Below, one piece after another: positions 1-7,397 of a stretch of DNA of 33,036 bases. The DNA is taken from contig DATFWK010000041.1 of the NCBI GenBank assembly GCA_035259345.1, positions 1-33,036 on the forward strand. Reading direction: 5' to 3'. A program made the translations under genes and the position numbers. Below the pieces are notes generated by a model, which saw only the letters and a list, made by a program, of their open reading frames with translations, was not told where the DNA came from and did not search any database. Within the stretch, counting starts at the first letter, position 1; each line of letters begins with the position of its first letter. Origin of the DNA: DATFWK01 sp035259345 (GTDB taxonomy: Bacteria; Actinomycetota; Thermoleophilia; Miltoncostaeales; Miltoncostaeaceae).

Positions 1-1
1 G

Positions 2-499
2 GAGCGGCAGGCGAGCACGAGGCGGGATCCCGTCGAGGAGGCGGTGCGCCAGTGGAGCGCCCGCCATCCGGACGCGTCGGCGTTCCGCGGCCTGACCGCC
101 CTGATCCGCACCTACGGTGTCGTGGTGCGCGGGGTCGAGACCATCCTGCGCCCGCTCGGGCTCAACCTCTCCCGCTTCGAGGTGCTGCTGCTCCTTCAGT
201 TCACCCGGGAGGGGCGGCTGCCGATGACCCGCCTCCGCGACCTGCTGATGATCCACGGCTCGAGCGTGACCTACCTGGTGGACCGCCTCGAGGAGGCCGG
301 GCTGGTCGCGCGGCGGCCGGACCCGGGCGACGGCCGCGTCTCGCTCGTCTGCATCACGGAGGAGGGGCGCCTGGCCGCCGACCGGGCCGTTGCACGGCTC
401 GTCGAGCACGACTTCGGGCCGCTGGCGGTCCTTCCCGAGGAGCGGCGGGAGCTCTTGGCCGATCTCCTCGGCGAGCTGCGGGGCGACGAGCCGGGCTGA
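2..499 (+). CDS. MarR-family transcriptional regulator (5' end outside window)
   Basis: Winged-helix MarR-type repressor, a cytoplasmic DNA-binding dimer that usually responds to small aromatic or acyl ligands. Visible: an N-terminal dimerisation helix region, then a helix-turn-helix around RLRDLLMIHGSSVTYLVDRL and the wing with the family signature DPGDGRVSLVCITEEG. A GTG at 44 behind GAGGAG would serve as a start, but the frame stays open to the window edge and the residues before it (TRRDPVEEAV, then RQWSARHPD) look like the conserved N-terminus of actinobacterial MarR proteins, so the true start probably lies left of the window. It is followed after 69 nt by a CoA-transferase/nitrilase operon with palindromes between, suggesting it regulates that operon. 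Family assignment is firm; ligand unknown. Confidence 0.9.
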   Translation, partial: ERQASTRRDPVEEAVRQWSARHPDASAFRGLTALIRTYGVVVRGVETILRPLGLNLSRFEVLLLLQFTREGRLPMTRLRDLLMIHGSSVTYLVDRLEEAGLVARRPDPGDGRVSLVCITEEGRLAADRAVARLVEHDFGPLAVLPEERRELLADLLGELRGDEPG

Positions 500-571
500 T
501 CGTCAGGCGCCTGACGCCGGCGCCGACGATCGCTTGACGAGGCGGGGCGAACATGGGATGCGTGTCCCATG
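498..571. promoter_or_regulatory. palindrome-rich control region, candidate MarR operator
   Basis: The 69-nt gap before the CoA-transferase holds three inverted repeats. A perfect 16-nt palindrome CGTCAGGCGCCTGACG lies at 501-516. It sits inside an outer repeat, GATCGTC (498-504) and GACGATC (525-531). A third, CATGGGA (552-558) with TCCCATG (565-571), covers the start codon at 569. A TTGACG -35-like hexamer is at 534-539, but I see no good -10 at the right distance. The first palindrome could also act as a hairpin ending the MarR message. Operator function is inferred from position next to a MarR gene. Confidence 0.45.
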
Positions 572-1723
572 ACGACCAACGCATCCCAGAATCACGCGCC
601 CGAGGCCGGGGCGGCCGGGCCCCTGGAGGGCATCCGCGTCCTCGACCTCACCCACCACCTCGGCGGGCCGCTCGCGACGATGGCCCTCGCGCAGCTCGGC
701 GCCGACGTCATCAAGGTGGAGCCGCCGGAGGGCGACGGCTGGCGGCGGGTGGACGATGTCCGCGGCGAGAGCCGGCTCTTCCACGCGGTGAACCGCGACA
801 AGCGCGGCGTCGTGCTCGACCTGAAGTCCGACGAGGGACGCGAGGTGCTCGGCCGGCTCCTCGACTGGGCCGACGTGCTGGTCCACAGCCTCGGTCCGGG
901 TGTCGCCGAGCGGCTCGGGTTCGGCCCGGACGAGGCCACGGCGCGCAACCCGCGGCTGGTCTACTGCTCGCTCTCGGGCTTCGGCCCCGGCGAGCGGCGG
1001 GGCACGGACGTCGCCGTCCAGTCCGAGTCCGGCCTGATCGCGGCGAACGGCGGGCGCACCGTGCCGGTGCCGGCCCACGACACGCTCGCCCCTTGGATCA
1101 TGGTGAGCGGCATCCTGGCCGCGCTCCTCGAGCGGGAGCGCAGCGGCCGCGGGCAGGTGGTCGAGACCTCCCTGCTCGAGTCCGCCGCGGCCCTCTCGGC
1201 GCACCGCCTGATCCGCGACGGCTCCGGCGAGCCGCTCTTCAACCGCTTCGTCGGCGCCATGTACCGCGCCTACGACACCAGCGACGGGCGCATCGCGCTG
1301 GCCTGCTACGCGCCGAGGCTCCACGAGCGCGTGCTGGTGGTCCTCGGGCTCGACGAGCTGCTGGACGACACGCGCTTCGCCACGCTCGACGCCCGGGCGG
1401 CCCACTCCGGCGAGCTCGCGGAGATCATGGGCGCGCGGCTCGCGACCGAGACGACCGAGACGTGGCGCAGCCGGCTGGCCGCCGACGGGCTGCCCTACGG
1501 GGTGGTGGCCGAGCGGCCCTTCGCCGTGCTCGACCATCCCCAGGCCGTCGCGATGGGGCTGGTGGTGGAGGTGGAGGACCCCACGCTCGGGCCCGAGCTG
1601 GTCACCGGCCCGCCGCTGCGCCTGTCGCGGACGCCGGGGCGCACCGAGCGGCCGGCGCCGCGCCTGGGCGAGCACACCGACGAGGTCCTGGCCGAGATGG
1701 GCCTCGCGCGGAGCGCGCCATGA
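569..1723 (+). CDS. CaiB/BaiF family (class III) CoA-transferase
   Basis: Class III CoA-transferase of 384 residues, a normal length; the family moves CoA between carboxylic acids, forming an interlocked dimer. The N-terminal GIRVLDLTHHLGGPLATMALAQLGADVIKVEPPEGD block is the family signature (quoted in part: LGADVIKVEPP). The segment GERRGTDVAVQSESGL holds the Asp aligned with the catalytic aspartate of formyl-CoA transferase. The C-terminal part has the usual LGEHTDEVLAEMGL ending. ATG 569 is chosen because the fold begins about 18 residues later; an inverted repeat overlaps this start. The stop overlaps the nitrilase start (ATGA). A nitrilase releases a free carboxylate, so this enzyme may activate that acid to its CoA ester. 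The substrate cannot be read from sequence. Confidence 0.88.
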   Translation: MTTNASQNHAPEAGAAGPLEGIRVLDLTHHLGGPLATMALAQLGADVIKVEPPEGDGWRRVDDVRGESRLFHAVNRDKRGVVLDLKSDEGREVLGRLLDWADVLVHSLGPGVAERLGFGPDEATARNPRLVYCSLSGFGPGERRGTDVAVQSESGLIAANGGRTVPVPAHDTLAPWIMVSGILAALLERERSGRGQVVETSLLESAAALSAHRLIRDGSGEPLFNRFVGAMYRAYDTSDGRIALACYAPRLHERVLVVLGLDELLDDTRFATLDARAAHSGELAEIMGARLATETTETWRSRLAADGLPYGVVAERPFAVLDHPQAVAMGLVVEVEDPTLGPELVTGPPLRLSRTPGRTERPAPRLGEHTDEVLAEMGLARSAP

Positions 1724-2640
1724 GCGCGGTGCGCGTCGCGGTCGTGCAGGCCACCCCGGTCGTCCTCGACGCCGAGGCCAGCGTGGAGAAGGCCTGCGGG
1801 CTGATCGTCGAGGCCGGCGCCGGCGGCGCCCGCATCGTCGCCCTGCCGGAGACGTTCGTCCCGCTGTACCCAAGCTCCGCGTGGGCCCACGGGTGCGCGC
1901 GCTTCGGCCGGGCGCCGGCCGAGCTCCACCGGCGCCTCTGGGCGAACTCGGTCGACGTGCCGGGGCCGCTCACCGACCGCCTCGGCCAGGCGGCGCGCGA
2001 GGCGGGCGCCTGGGTCGGGATCGGCGTCAACGAGCGTGACGCCCGCCGGCCGGGGACGCTCTGGAACACGCTGGTCTGGCTGGCGCCGGACGGCACGCTG
2101 GCCGGGCGTCACCGCAAGCTCATGCCGACGCTGCACGAGCGGGTCTTCTGGGGCCAGGGGCCCGGCGACGACCTCGGCGCCCACCAGGCCGACTTCGGGC
2201 GGCTGGGCGGGCTGATCTGCTGGGAGAACTTCATGCCGGACGCCCGGCGGCGGCTGCACCGGGAGGGCGTGGACTTCTACCTGGCGCCGACAGCGGACGA
2301 TCGCGACGTGTGGGTTCCGGCGATGCGCGCCTTCGCCTTCGAGGCCGGCGCGTTCGTCCTGTCGCCGCTCCAGTACCTGCGCCGCGACGACTTCCCGGCC
2401 GACTTCCCGCTGGCGGACGAGCTCGAGTCCTGCGGCGAGGAGCTGATCTCCGGCGGTAGCGTCGTCGTGGACCCCTGGGGCACGGTGATCGCGGGCCCGG
2501 TCTACGGGCGCGAGGAGATCCTCTTCGCCGACTGCGAGCTCGGCGCGATCATCGCGGCCCGGCGGGTCTTCGACGTCGCCGGCCACTACGACCGGCCGGA
2601 CGTGCTCGGCGGCGAGCCCGCCGCCGCGGGGCTCAGCTGA
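1720..2640 (+). CDS. nitrilase (carbon-nitrogen hydrolase, branch 1)
   Basis: Cytoplasmic nitrilase of 306 residues, hydrolysing an organic nitrile to carboxylic acid and ammonia. The Glu-Lys-Cys triad is visible: E44 in ALPETFVPLYP, K133 in HRKLMPTLHER and C167 in GLICWENFMP. The second conserved Glu (E140) is present. The CWEN-MP context, the HRKL-PT-ER stretch and the GHYDRPDVL ending are typical of true (branch 1) nitrilases rather than amidases or beta-ureidopropionases. The ATG at 1720 overlaps the CoA-transferase stop by 4 nt, so the two are translationally coupled. Its 3' end overlaps the convergent CPBP gene by 8 nt. Natural substrate (aliphatic, arylaceto- or benzonitrile) is not determinable here. 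Confidence 0.9.
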   Translation: MSAVRVAVVQATPVVLDAEASVEKACGLIVEAGAGGARIVALPETFVPLYPSSAWAHGCARFGRAPAELHRRLWANSVDVPGPLTDRLGQAAREAGAWVGIGVNERDARRPGTLWNTLVWLAPDGTLAGRHRKLMPTLHERVFWGQGPGDDLGAHQADFGRLGGLICWENFMPDARRRLHREGVDFYLAPTADDRDVWVPAMRAFAFEAGAFVLSPLQYLRRDDFPADFPLADELESCGEELISGGSVVVDPWGTVIAGPVYGREEILFADCELGAIIAARRVFDVAGHYDRPDVLGGEPAAAGLS

Positions 2641-3349
2641 GGGCCAGGCCGATGGCCGCGACCAGGTTCAGGGTCGCGTGCACGGTGACGCTGCCCGGGT
2701 AGCCCAGCCTGCGGTAGACGAAGGCGAGGCAGATGCCGGCGATCAGGAGCTGGACGGCGCGCGGCCACACGATGTACGAGTCGGCGTGGGAGGCGGCGAA
2801 CATCGCCCCGCTCGTGACGGCGGCGTACCCGAAGCGCATCCGCCGCGCCAGCCCGCGCAGGATCAGCCCGCGGAAGACCAGCTCCTCGATGAACGGCGCC
2901 AGCACGACGAACGCGATGATCGCGACCACCAGCGTCCAGCCCCCGCCGACGTCCGGCGACACGTCGTTCAGCCGGCGCTCCACCGACGGGTCCACGGCCT
3001 CGCCGATGGCGATGACGATGCCGGAGCCCACGACGAACGCGATGCCGATCGCGACGCCGATGGCGATCACGCGCCGGGGCGGCCCCTTGAACGCGAAGAT
3101 CAGGCGGCGCTCGTGCAGGGGCAGGCTGCGGACGATGAGCATCGCCAGCCCGCCGAGCACGGCGTAGAAGGCGAGCTCGGCGACCGCCCCGGTCGCCTGG
3201 TCGCCGGCGCCCGCCGCCACCGCGATGCCGGCGACGACCGCGGCGGCGAGGAACGCCACGAACAGGGCCAGGACCGGGAGGAGGACGCGGCCCCTCCAGG
3301 GCGGGGCACCCGGGGCGACCGGGGCCGGGACCGTCGTCTCCACGCGCAC
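2633..3349 (-). CDS. CPBP-family intramembrane metalloprotease (CAAX protease/bacteriocin-processing type)
   Basis: Integral membrane protein of 238 residues with about six to seven hydrophobic segments. The Abi/CPBP motifs are present: EELVFRG (EExxxR, motif 1), a downstream His in FAASHADS, and HATLNLV (HxxxN) near the C-terminus. Family members are glutamate/metal-type intramembrane proteases or their relatives; specific substrates are rarely known. GTG 3349 starts the longest form. GTG 3343, two codons in, lies exactly 6 nt after a TATTCT -10 box and is an equally good leaderless start. Convergent with the nitrilase (8-nt overlap) and divergent from trpS. No partner gene hints at a function. 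Confidence 0.85.
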   Translation of the reverse strand: MRVETTVPAPVAPGAPPWRGRVLLPVLALFVAFLAAAVVAGIAVAAGAGDQATGAVAELAFYAVLGGLAMLIVRSLPLHERRLIFAFKGPPRRVIAIGVAIGIAFVVGSGIVIAIGEAVDPSVERRLNDVSPDVGGGWTLVVAIIAFVVLAPFIEELVFRGLILRGLARRMRFGYAAVTSGAMFAASHADSYIVWPRAVQLLIAGICLAFVYRRLGYPGSVTVHATLNLVAAIGLALS

Positions 3350-3355
3350 AGAATA
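3350..3355 (-). promoter_or_regulatory. -10 element TATTCT for the CPBP gene
   Basis: Read on the minus strand, TATTCT ends one base before GTG 3349 and is followed by 6 nt and then GTG 3343. This puts the expected transcription start on the second GTG, a leaderless arrangement. No -35 is recognisable. It overlaps the candidate trpS -10 on the other strand. Confidence 0.5.
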
Positions 3356-3359
3356 GGAT
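3354..3359 (+). promoter_or_regulatory. -10 element TAGGAT for trpS
   Basis: TAGGAT lies 13 nt before ATG 3373, giving a predicted leader of only about 6 nt. It is one of very few AT-containing hexamers in the region. No clear -35 is seen. Confidence 0.4.
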
Positions 3360-3372
3360 CGGCGCCCGCCGG

Positions 3373-4389
3373 ATGGCCTCGATAACGTTCCGCGCCGTGA
3401 CGCGCGTGTTCTCCGGCATCCAGCCCACCGGGCGGAAGCACCTCGGCAACCTGCTCGGGGCGATCCGCCACTACGTGGCCGACCAGGAGGAGCTCGAGGG
3501 CGAGGCGATCTTCTGCGTCGTGGACCTCCACTCGATGACCGTGCCGTACGAGCCGGAGGCCCTGCGCGCGAACACCCGCGACACCGCGTGCCTGCTGATG
3601 GCCGCCGGGCTCGACCCGGACCGGTGCATCCTGTTCGTCCAGAGCCACCTGCCCGAGCACTCGGAGCTCAACTGGATCCTGGGCTGCGTCGCCACGATGG
3701 GCGAGCTCAACCGCATGACGCAGTTCAAGTCGAAGGCGGCCGGGAGGGAGTCGGTCTCGCTGGGCCTCTATGCCTACCCGGTGCTGCAGGCTGCAGACGT
3801 GCTCCTCTACAAGGCGACCCGGGTGCCGGTCGGCGAGGACCAGCGCCAGCACCTCGAGCTCATGCGCGACATCGCCGGGCGCTTCAACGCGCGCTTCGGC
3901 GAGACGTTCCCGCTGCCCGAGGCATCGATCCCGCGCACGGCCGCCCGGATCGCCGACCTCCAGGACCCGACCCGGAAGATGTCCACGACTGACGGCACCG
4001 AAGAGGGGACGATCTACGTCCTCGACCCGCCGGACCGCCTCGTCCGGAAGATCCGCCGCGCGGTCACGGACTCGGGCGGGGAGATCGTCGCGCGTGAGGA
4101 CAAGCCCGGCGTCTCGAACCTGCTCGAGATCCTGGCGGCCGTGGAGGACCGGCCGGTCCCCGAGGTCGAGGCCGGCTTCGCGAGCCAGGGCTACGGCGCG
4201 CTCAAGGACGCGGCGGCCGAGGCCGTCGTCGAGTACCTGCGCCCCATCCGCGAGCGCTACGACGAGCTCGCCGCCGACCCGGCGGCCATCGAGGCCGGGC
4301 TCGTGCGCGGGGCCGAGCGCGCCCGGGCGATCGCGCAGCCGGTGCTCGACGAGGTGCGCGAGCGCTCCGGGCTGCTGATCGCCGGCTGA
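3373..4389 (+). CDS. trpS: tryptophanyl-tRNA synthetase
   Basis: Class Ic aminoacyl-tRNA synthetase of 338 residues that charges tRNA-Trp. The HIGH-type signature is GIQPTGRKHLGN (residues 15-26). The second ATP-binding loop reads KMSTT (202-206) rather than KMSKS; the sequence around it (LQDPTRKMSTTDGT) is otherwise canonical. The Trp-pocket region with SHLPEHSELNWIL and the GEDQ motif are present. ATG 3373 gives eight residues before the usual start; GTG 3397 (VTRVFSGIQ) would match the family's normal N-terminus and cannot be excluded. It heads a run with scpA, scpB, a pseudouridine synthase and aroH. Confidence 0.95.
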   Translation: MASITFRAVTRVFSGIQPTGRKHLGNLLGAIRHYVADQEELEGEAIFCVVDLHSMTVPYEPEALRANTRDTACLLMAAGLDPDRCILFVQSHLPEHSELNWILGCVATMGELNRMTQFKSKAAGRESVSLGLYAYPVLQAADVLLYKATRVPVGEDQRQHLELMRDIAGRFNARFGETFPLPEASIPRTAARIADLQDPTRKMSTTDGTEEGTIYVLDPPDRLVRKIRRAVTDSGGEIVAREDKPGVSNLLEILAAVEDRPVPEVEAGFASQGYGALKDAAAEAVVEYLRPIRERYDELAADPAAIEAGLVRGAERARAIAQPVLDEVRERSGLLIAG

Positions 4390-4413
4390 GGCCGGGGCGC
4401 CCGCCGGCGCCGC

Positions 4414-4419
4414 TATGCT
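4414..4419 (+). promoter_or_regulatory. -10-like element TATGCT overlapping the annotated scpA start
   Basis: TATGCT contains the ATG at 4415 that gives the longest scpA frame. If it is a -10 box, transcription would start near 4426 and translation at GTG 4430 or GTG 4436, both in frame. The same hexamer precedes metK at 21667. Weak evidence: one hexamer, no -35. Confidence 0.35.
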
Positions 4420-5140
4420 GCGCGCCGCCGTGCCGGTGACCGACCCGCTGCGCCAGCCCGTCGACCTCGACCTCTTCCAGGGGCCGTTCGACCTGCTCCT
4501 GACGCTCGTGCTGCGGGAGGAGGTGGACCTCTTCGAGCTGCCGCTCGCGGAGCTCGTCGTGGCCGCGCTCGGCGGGGAGGGGGAGGGCCGCTGGGACCCC
4601 GCGACGACGAGCGAGCTGGTGGTGATCCTGGCCGCGCTCGCGGAGGTCAAGGCGCGGCGCATGCTCGGCGAGCCGGACGAGGACGAGCCGGACCCGGACG
4701 CCGAGGAGGCGCGCGAGCGGCTGGCCCATCGGCTGGTCGCCTACGAGCCGTTCCGTCGTGCGGCCGCCTGGCTGGCCGAGCGCGAGGCGGCCGCCGCCGG
4801 GCCGCGGTACCGCTCAGTCCCGCTCGAGACCCCTCCTGCCCCTGCGCCGCGCGACGACGCGGCGGAGCTCGTCGCGGCGATGGGGCGGCTGCTCGGCGCC
4901 CGGCCCGAGCCCTCGCTCGTCCACATGGGCGTGCGCCGCATCGCGCTCCCCGAGCTCATCGTCCGCCTGCGCGAGGCGCTCGCCCGCGCGCGGCGCGTCA
5001 GCTTCGACGAGATGGTCGCCGGGCGCGACCGCCTCGAGGAGGGGCTGCTCCTGATCGCGACGCTCGAGCTGGCCCGCCGCGGCGAGGCGCGCCTCTCCCA
5101 GGCCGAGCCCTTCGGCGACATCCTGATCGCCCGCCGGTGA
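4415..5140 (+). CDS. scpA: segregation and condensation protein A (kleisin)
   Basis: Kleisin subunit of the bacterial SMC-ScpAB condensin, bridging SMC heads and the ScpB dimer on chromosomal DNA. The N-terminal signature DLFQGPFDLLLTLVLREEVDLFELPL is present (FQGPFDLLL as core), followed by an acidic linker (EPDEDEPDPDAEEA) and a C-terminal winged-helix region (VSFDEMVAGRDRLEEGLLLIATLEL). Length up to 241 residues is normal. The start is uncertain: ATG 4415 lies inside a TATGCT box, and GTG 4430 or 4436 leave the conserved core intact. Its stop overlaps the scpB start (GTGA). Confidence 0.92.
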   Translation: MLRAAVPVTDPLRQPVDLDLFQGPFDLLLTLVLREEVDLFELPLAELVVAALGGEGEGRWDPATTSELVVILAALAEVKARRMLGEPDEDEPDPDAEEARERLAHRLVAYEPFRRAAAWLAEREAAAAGPRYRSVPLETPPAPAPRDDAAELVAAMGRLLGARPEPSLVHMGVRRIALPELIVRLREALARARRVSFDEMVAGRDRLEEGLLLIATLELARRGEARLSQAEPFGDILIARR

Positions 5141-5754
5141 CCGAGCTCGCCCGCCGGCTCGAGGCGCTGCTCTTCCTCAGCCCGGACCCGCTGCCCCTCG
5201 ACGCGCTCGCCGAGCTGACCGAGGCCGCGCCGGATGCCGTGACCGGCGCGCTCGCCGAGCTCGCGGGGCGCCACGGGCCGGACACCGGCCTCGAGGTCGT
5301 CGAGATCGCCGGCGGCATGGCCCTTCGCACCCGGGCCGAGATGGCGGAGGTCTGCGACCGCCTGCGCGAGCGCCCGCCCGAGGACCGGCTGTCACCGGCC
5401 GCGATGGAGACGCTGGCCGTCGTCGCCTATCTGGAGCCGGTCAGCCGGCCGGAGATCGGGCGCCTCCGCGGGGTCTCCGTGGACGCGACCGTGGCGTCGC
5501 TGGTGGACCGGGGCCTCCTCGAGGAGGCCGGCCGGGCCGAGCGCGGCGGGGCCCTCCTCTATCGAACGACCCGGGCGTTCCAGGCGCGCTTCGGCCTGCG
5601 CGGGGCGGGCGACCTGCCGCCCCTCGAGCGCTTCGAGCTGACCGGCCCGGAGGCCGAGGCCGTGCGGCGCCGCCTATCCGAGGCCGGCCACCTGCCGGCA
5701 TCCGAGGGGCCACGGCCCGTCGAGGGCGCGCCGGCCCCCGTCCCGGACGGATGA
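5137..5754 (+). CDS. scpB: segregation and condensation protein B
   Basis: Winged-helix partner of ScpA, 205 residues. It contains LEALLFLSPDPLPLDALAEL at the N-terminus and the conserved LSPAAMETLAVVAYLEPVSR followed by PEIGRLRGVSVDATVASLVDRGLL and LYRTTRAFQARFGL (cores quoted in pieces). It acts as a dimer that binds ScpA and modulates SMC. GTG 5137 overlaps the scpA stop by 4 nt. The stop overlaps the next gene's ATG in the same way, so the genes form one translationally coupled unit. Confidence 0.93.
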   Translation: MTELARRLEALLFLSPDPLPLDALAELTEAAPDAVTGALAELAGRHGPDTGLEVVEIAGGMALRTRAEMAEVCDRLRERPPEDRLSPAAMETLAVVAYLEPVSRPEIGRLRGVSVDATVASLVDRGLLEEAGRAERGGALLYRTTRAFQARFGLRGAGDLPPLERFELTGPEAEAVRRRLSEAGHLPASEGPRPVEGAPAPVPDG

Positions 5755-6464
5755 GGATCCAGCGTGCGCTGGCACGGGCCGGGGTGACGAGCCGCCGCGA
5801 CGCCGAGCGGCTGGTCGCCGAGGGCCGTGTGCGCGTGAACGGGGCCGTGGCCGTCATCGGCCAGGACGTCGGCCCGGAGGACGCGCTCGAGGTCGACGGC
5901 CGCCTTGTCGCCGAGGAGGAGCCAAGGACCTATCTCCTCTACAAGCCGCTCGGCGCCGTCTCGACGGTCCGCGACCCGCAGGGCCGGCCGACCGTGCTCG
6001 AGGGGATGCCGGAGGACGTGCGCCTCTACCCGGTCGGGCGCCTCGACAAGGACACGACCGGGGCGCTGCTGGTCACCAACGACGGGGAGCTCGCGAGCCG
6101 GCTCATGCACCCCCGCTCCAAGGTGCCGAAGGTCTACGAGGCGCTCGTGGACGGCCGGGTGTCGGCGGCGACCATCCGCCGGCTCAGGAACGGCGTGGAG
6201 CTTGAGGACGGCCCGACGCTGCCGGCGACGGTCGAGCGGATGGAGCGCGTCCACCCGGGCGGCACGTGGCTGCGACTCGAGCTGACCGAGGGCCGTAACC
6301 GCCAGGTGCGGCGCATGGCGGCGGCCGTCGGCCACCCGGTGCTGCGGCTGCACCGCTCGCGCTACGCCGGCGTCGGGCTCGCCCGCATGCGCCCCGGCGC
6401 CTGGCGCCCGCTCTCGCAGGCGGAGCTCGAGCGGCTCGCCGCCCTCGTGGGGCTCGAGCGCTGA
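5751..6464 (+). CDS. rluB: RsuA/RluB-family pseudouridine synthase
   Basis: rRNA pseudouridine synthase of 237 residues. An N-terminal S4 RNA-binding domain (about residues 1-60, RIQRALARAGVTSRRDAERL) is followed by the catalytic domain with GRLDKDTTGALLVTNDG, whose Asp is the family's catalytic residue, and the late motif GRNRQVRRM. Position next to scpAB is typical of RluB, which modifies the peptidyl-transferase region of 23S rRNA; RsuA or RluE-type specificity cannot be excluded by sequence alone. The ATG overlaps the scpB stop (ATGA), and the stop overlaps a likely CTG start of aroH (CTGA). Confidence 0.88.
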   Translation: MRIQRALARAGVTSRRDAERLVAEGRVRVNGAVAVIGQDVGPEDALEVDGRLVAEEEPRTYLLYKPLGAVSTVRDPQGRPTVLEGMPEDVRLYPVGRLDKDTTGALLVTNDGELASRLMHPRSKVPKVYEALVDGRVSAATIRRLRNGVELEDGPTLPATVERMERVHPGGTWLRLELTEGRNRQVRRMAAAVGHPVLRLHRSRYAGVGLARMRPGAWRPLSQAELERLAALVGLER

Positions 6465-6829
6465 GCGCCACCGTCCTCAGGGCCGTCCGGGGCGCGACCA
6501 CCGTCCCGGAGGACACGAGCGCTGCGATCCGCGATGCGACGGCGGAGCTCCTGCAAGAGGTCCTGGAGCGCAACGAGCTCGCGCCGGCCGACCTCGTGTC
6601 GATCATCTTCACCGCCACCCACGACCTCGTCGCGGACTTCCCCGCGGTGGCGGCCCGGGAGATCGGCCTGGGCCAGGTGCCGCTCCTCTGCGCCCGGGAG
6701 ATCCCGGTGACCGGCTCGATGCCGCGGTGCATCCGCGTGATGGTCCACTGCTACGCGCCGGAGGACCGGCCCATCCGCCACGTCTACCTGCACGAGGCCC
6801 GCCGGCTCAGGATGGACCTGCCGGAGTAG
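6461..6829 (+). CDS. aroH: AroH-class chorismate mutase, probable CTG start
   Basis: Converts chorismate to prephenate, the branch toward Phe and Tyr; a small trimeric pseudo-alpha/beta barrel. The 122-residue product reads SATVLRAVRGATTVPEDT at the start, matching the family N-terminus with the essential Arg (RGATTV). Later come CAREIPV, MPRCIRVM and IRHVYL, which hold the Cys, Glu, Arg and Tyr of the active site known from the Bacillus enzyme. No ATG, GTG or TTG exists in frame ahead of this block. The first is GTG 6596, which would delete a third of the protein including the active-site Arg. CTG 6461 overlaps the rluB stop as CTGA, exactly like its coupled neighbours. The 3' end overlaps padR by 23 nt in antisense. 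Confidence 0.85.
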   Translation: MSATVLRAVRGATTVPEDTSAAIRDATAELLQEVLERNELAPADLVSIIFTATHDLVADFPAVAAREIGLGQVPLLCAREIPVTGSMPRCIRVMVHCYAPEDRPIRHVYLHEARRLRMDLPE

Positions 6830-7367
6830 CGGCCGGGCGGCCGAGCTCGCGCTCGACCTCGTCGAGCCACTCGCGGTGCGCCTGCACGATCGACCGCCCC
6901 AGGCGGTGGACGAGTCGCAGCTCGCGGGCGCGGTGGGGCAGCGACGGGATGGTCGCCTCGCCGGCGTCGAGCCGGGCGTCGGCCTCGTCGAGCTCCGCGC
7001 GCAGGCCCTCGAGCCCGCGGAGCACCGGCTCGGGGCCGACCAGGTCGGCGCCGAGCACCCGCACCACGGCCTCGTTCTGCATCCGCGGCAGCGGGCACGG
7101 CGTGCCGGCCCACTCACGCAGCGCCTCGAGCCCGGCCTCGGTCAGCGTGTAGTGGGTGCGCTCGGTGGTGCGGCCGGGCCCGCGCTCGGCGGCGAGGTAG
7201 CCGAGCGCCGCCAGCCGCTTGAGCTCGGCGTAGTAGCCGCTCTCGGCCGCGGCCCAGTAGACCCGGCCCTGGCGCATCATCCGCACCAGGTCGTGCGGAC
7301 CGGCGCCGCCGCGCCCGACGAGGACGAGCACCGTGTACGAGAACGGGGTGAGGCGTCGGTCGGCCAC
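6807..7367 (-). CDS. PadR-family transcriptional regulator
   Basis: Repressor of about 186 residues with an N-terminal PadR winged helix (LTPFSYTVLVLVGRGGAGPH, then YYAELKRLAALGYLAAERG and a wing THYTLTEAG) and a C-terminal helical dimerisation part (LRAELDEADARLDAGEAT, HREWLDEVEREL) of the Vir-like PadR class. GTG 7367 gives VADRRLTPFSY, the usual family start; a TTG at 7382 would extend the gene into its own operator and looks wrong. It diverges from the cupin gene with only 64 nt between starts. The tandem inverted repeats there make autoregulation and control of the cupin gene likely. Ligand unknown. Confidence 0.9.
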   Translation of the reverse strand: MADRRLTPFSYTVLVLVGRGGAGPHDLVRMMRQGRVYWAAAESGYYAELKRLAALGYLAAERGPGRTTERTHYTLTEAGLEALREWAGTPCPLPRMQNEAVVRVLGADLVGPEPVLRGLEGLRAELDEADARLDAGEATIPSLPHRARELRLVHRLGRSIVQAHREWLDEVERELGRPAATPAGPS

Positions 7368-7397
7368 TTGACAAGACTCCAATCTGGACTCTATGGT
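7368..7397 (+). promoter_or_regulatory. sigma70-type promoter of the cupin gene
   Basis: TTGACA at 7368-7373 and TATGGT at 7392-7397 are separated by 18 nt. This is the only full consensus-like -35/-10 pair I found in the window. The expected transcription start near 7404 leaves a leader of about 28 nt carrying GAGGAGG before ATG 7432. Confidence 0.75.

Noticed and set aside
44..46. GTG 44 as true start of the MarR gene despite a GAGGAG site
   Set aside because: Codons before it encode residues typical of MarR N-termini and the frame is open to the window edge, so the gene more likely starts outside.
7368..7382. padR start at TTG 7382
   Set aside because: Would add five residues unlike the family and place coding sequence across the operator; GTG 7367 gives the normal N-terminus.
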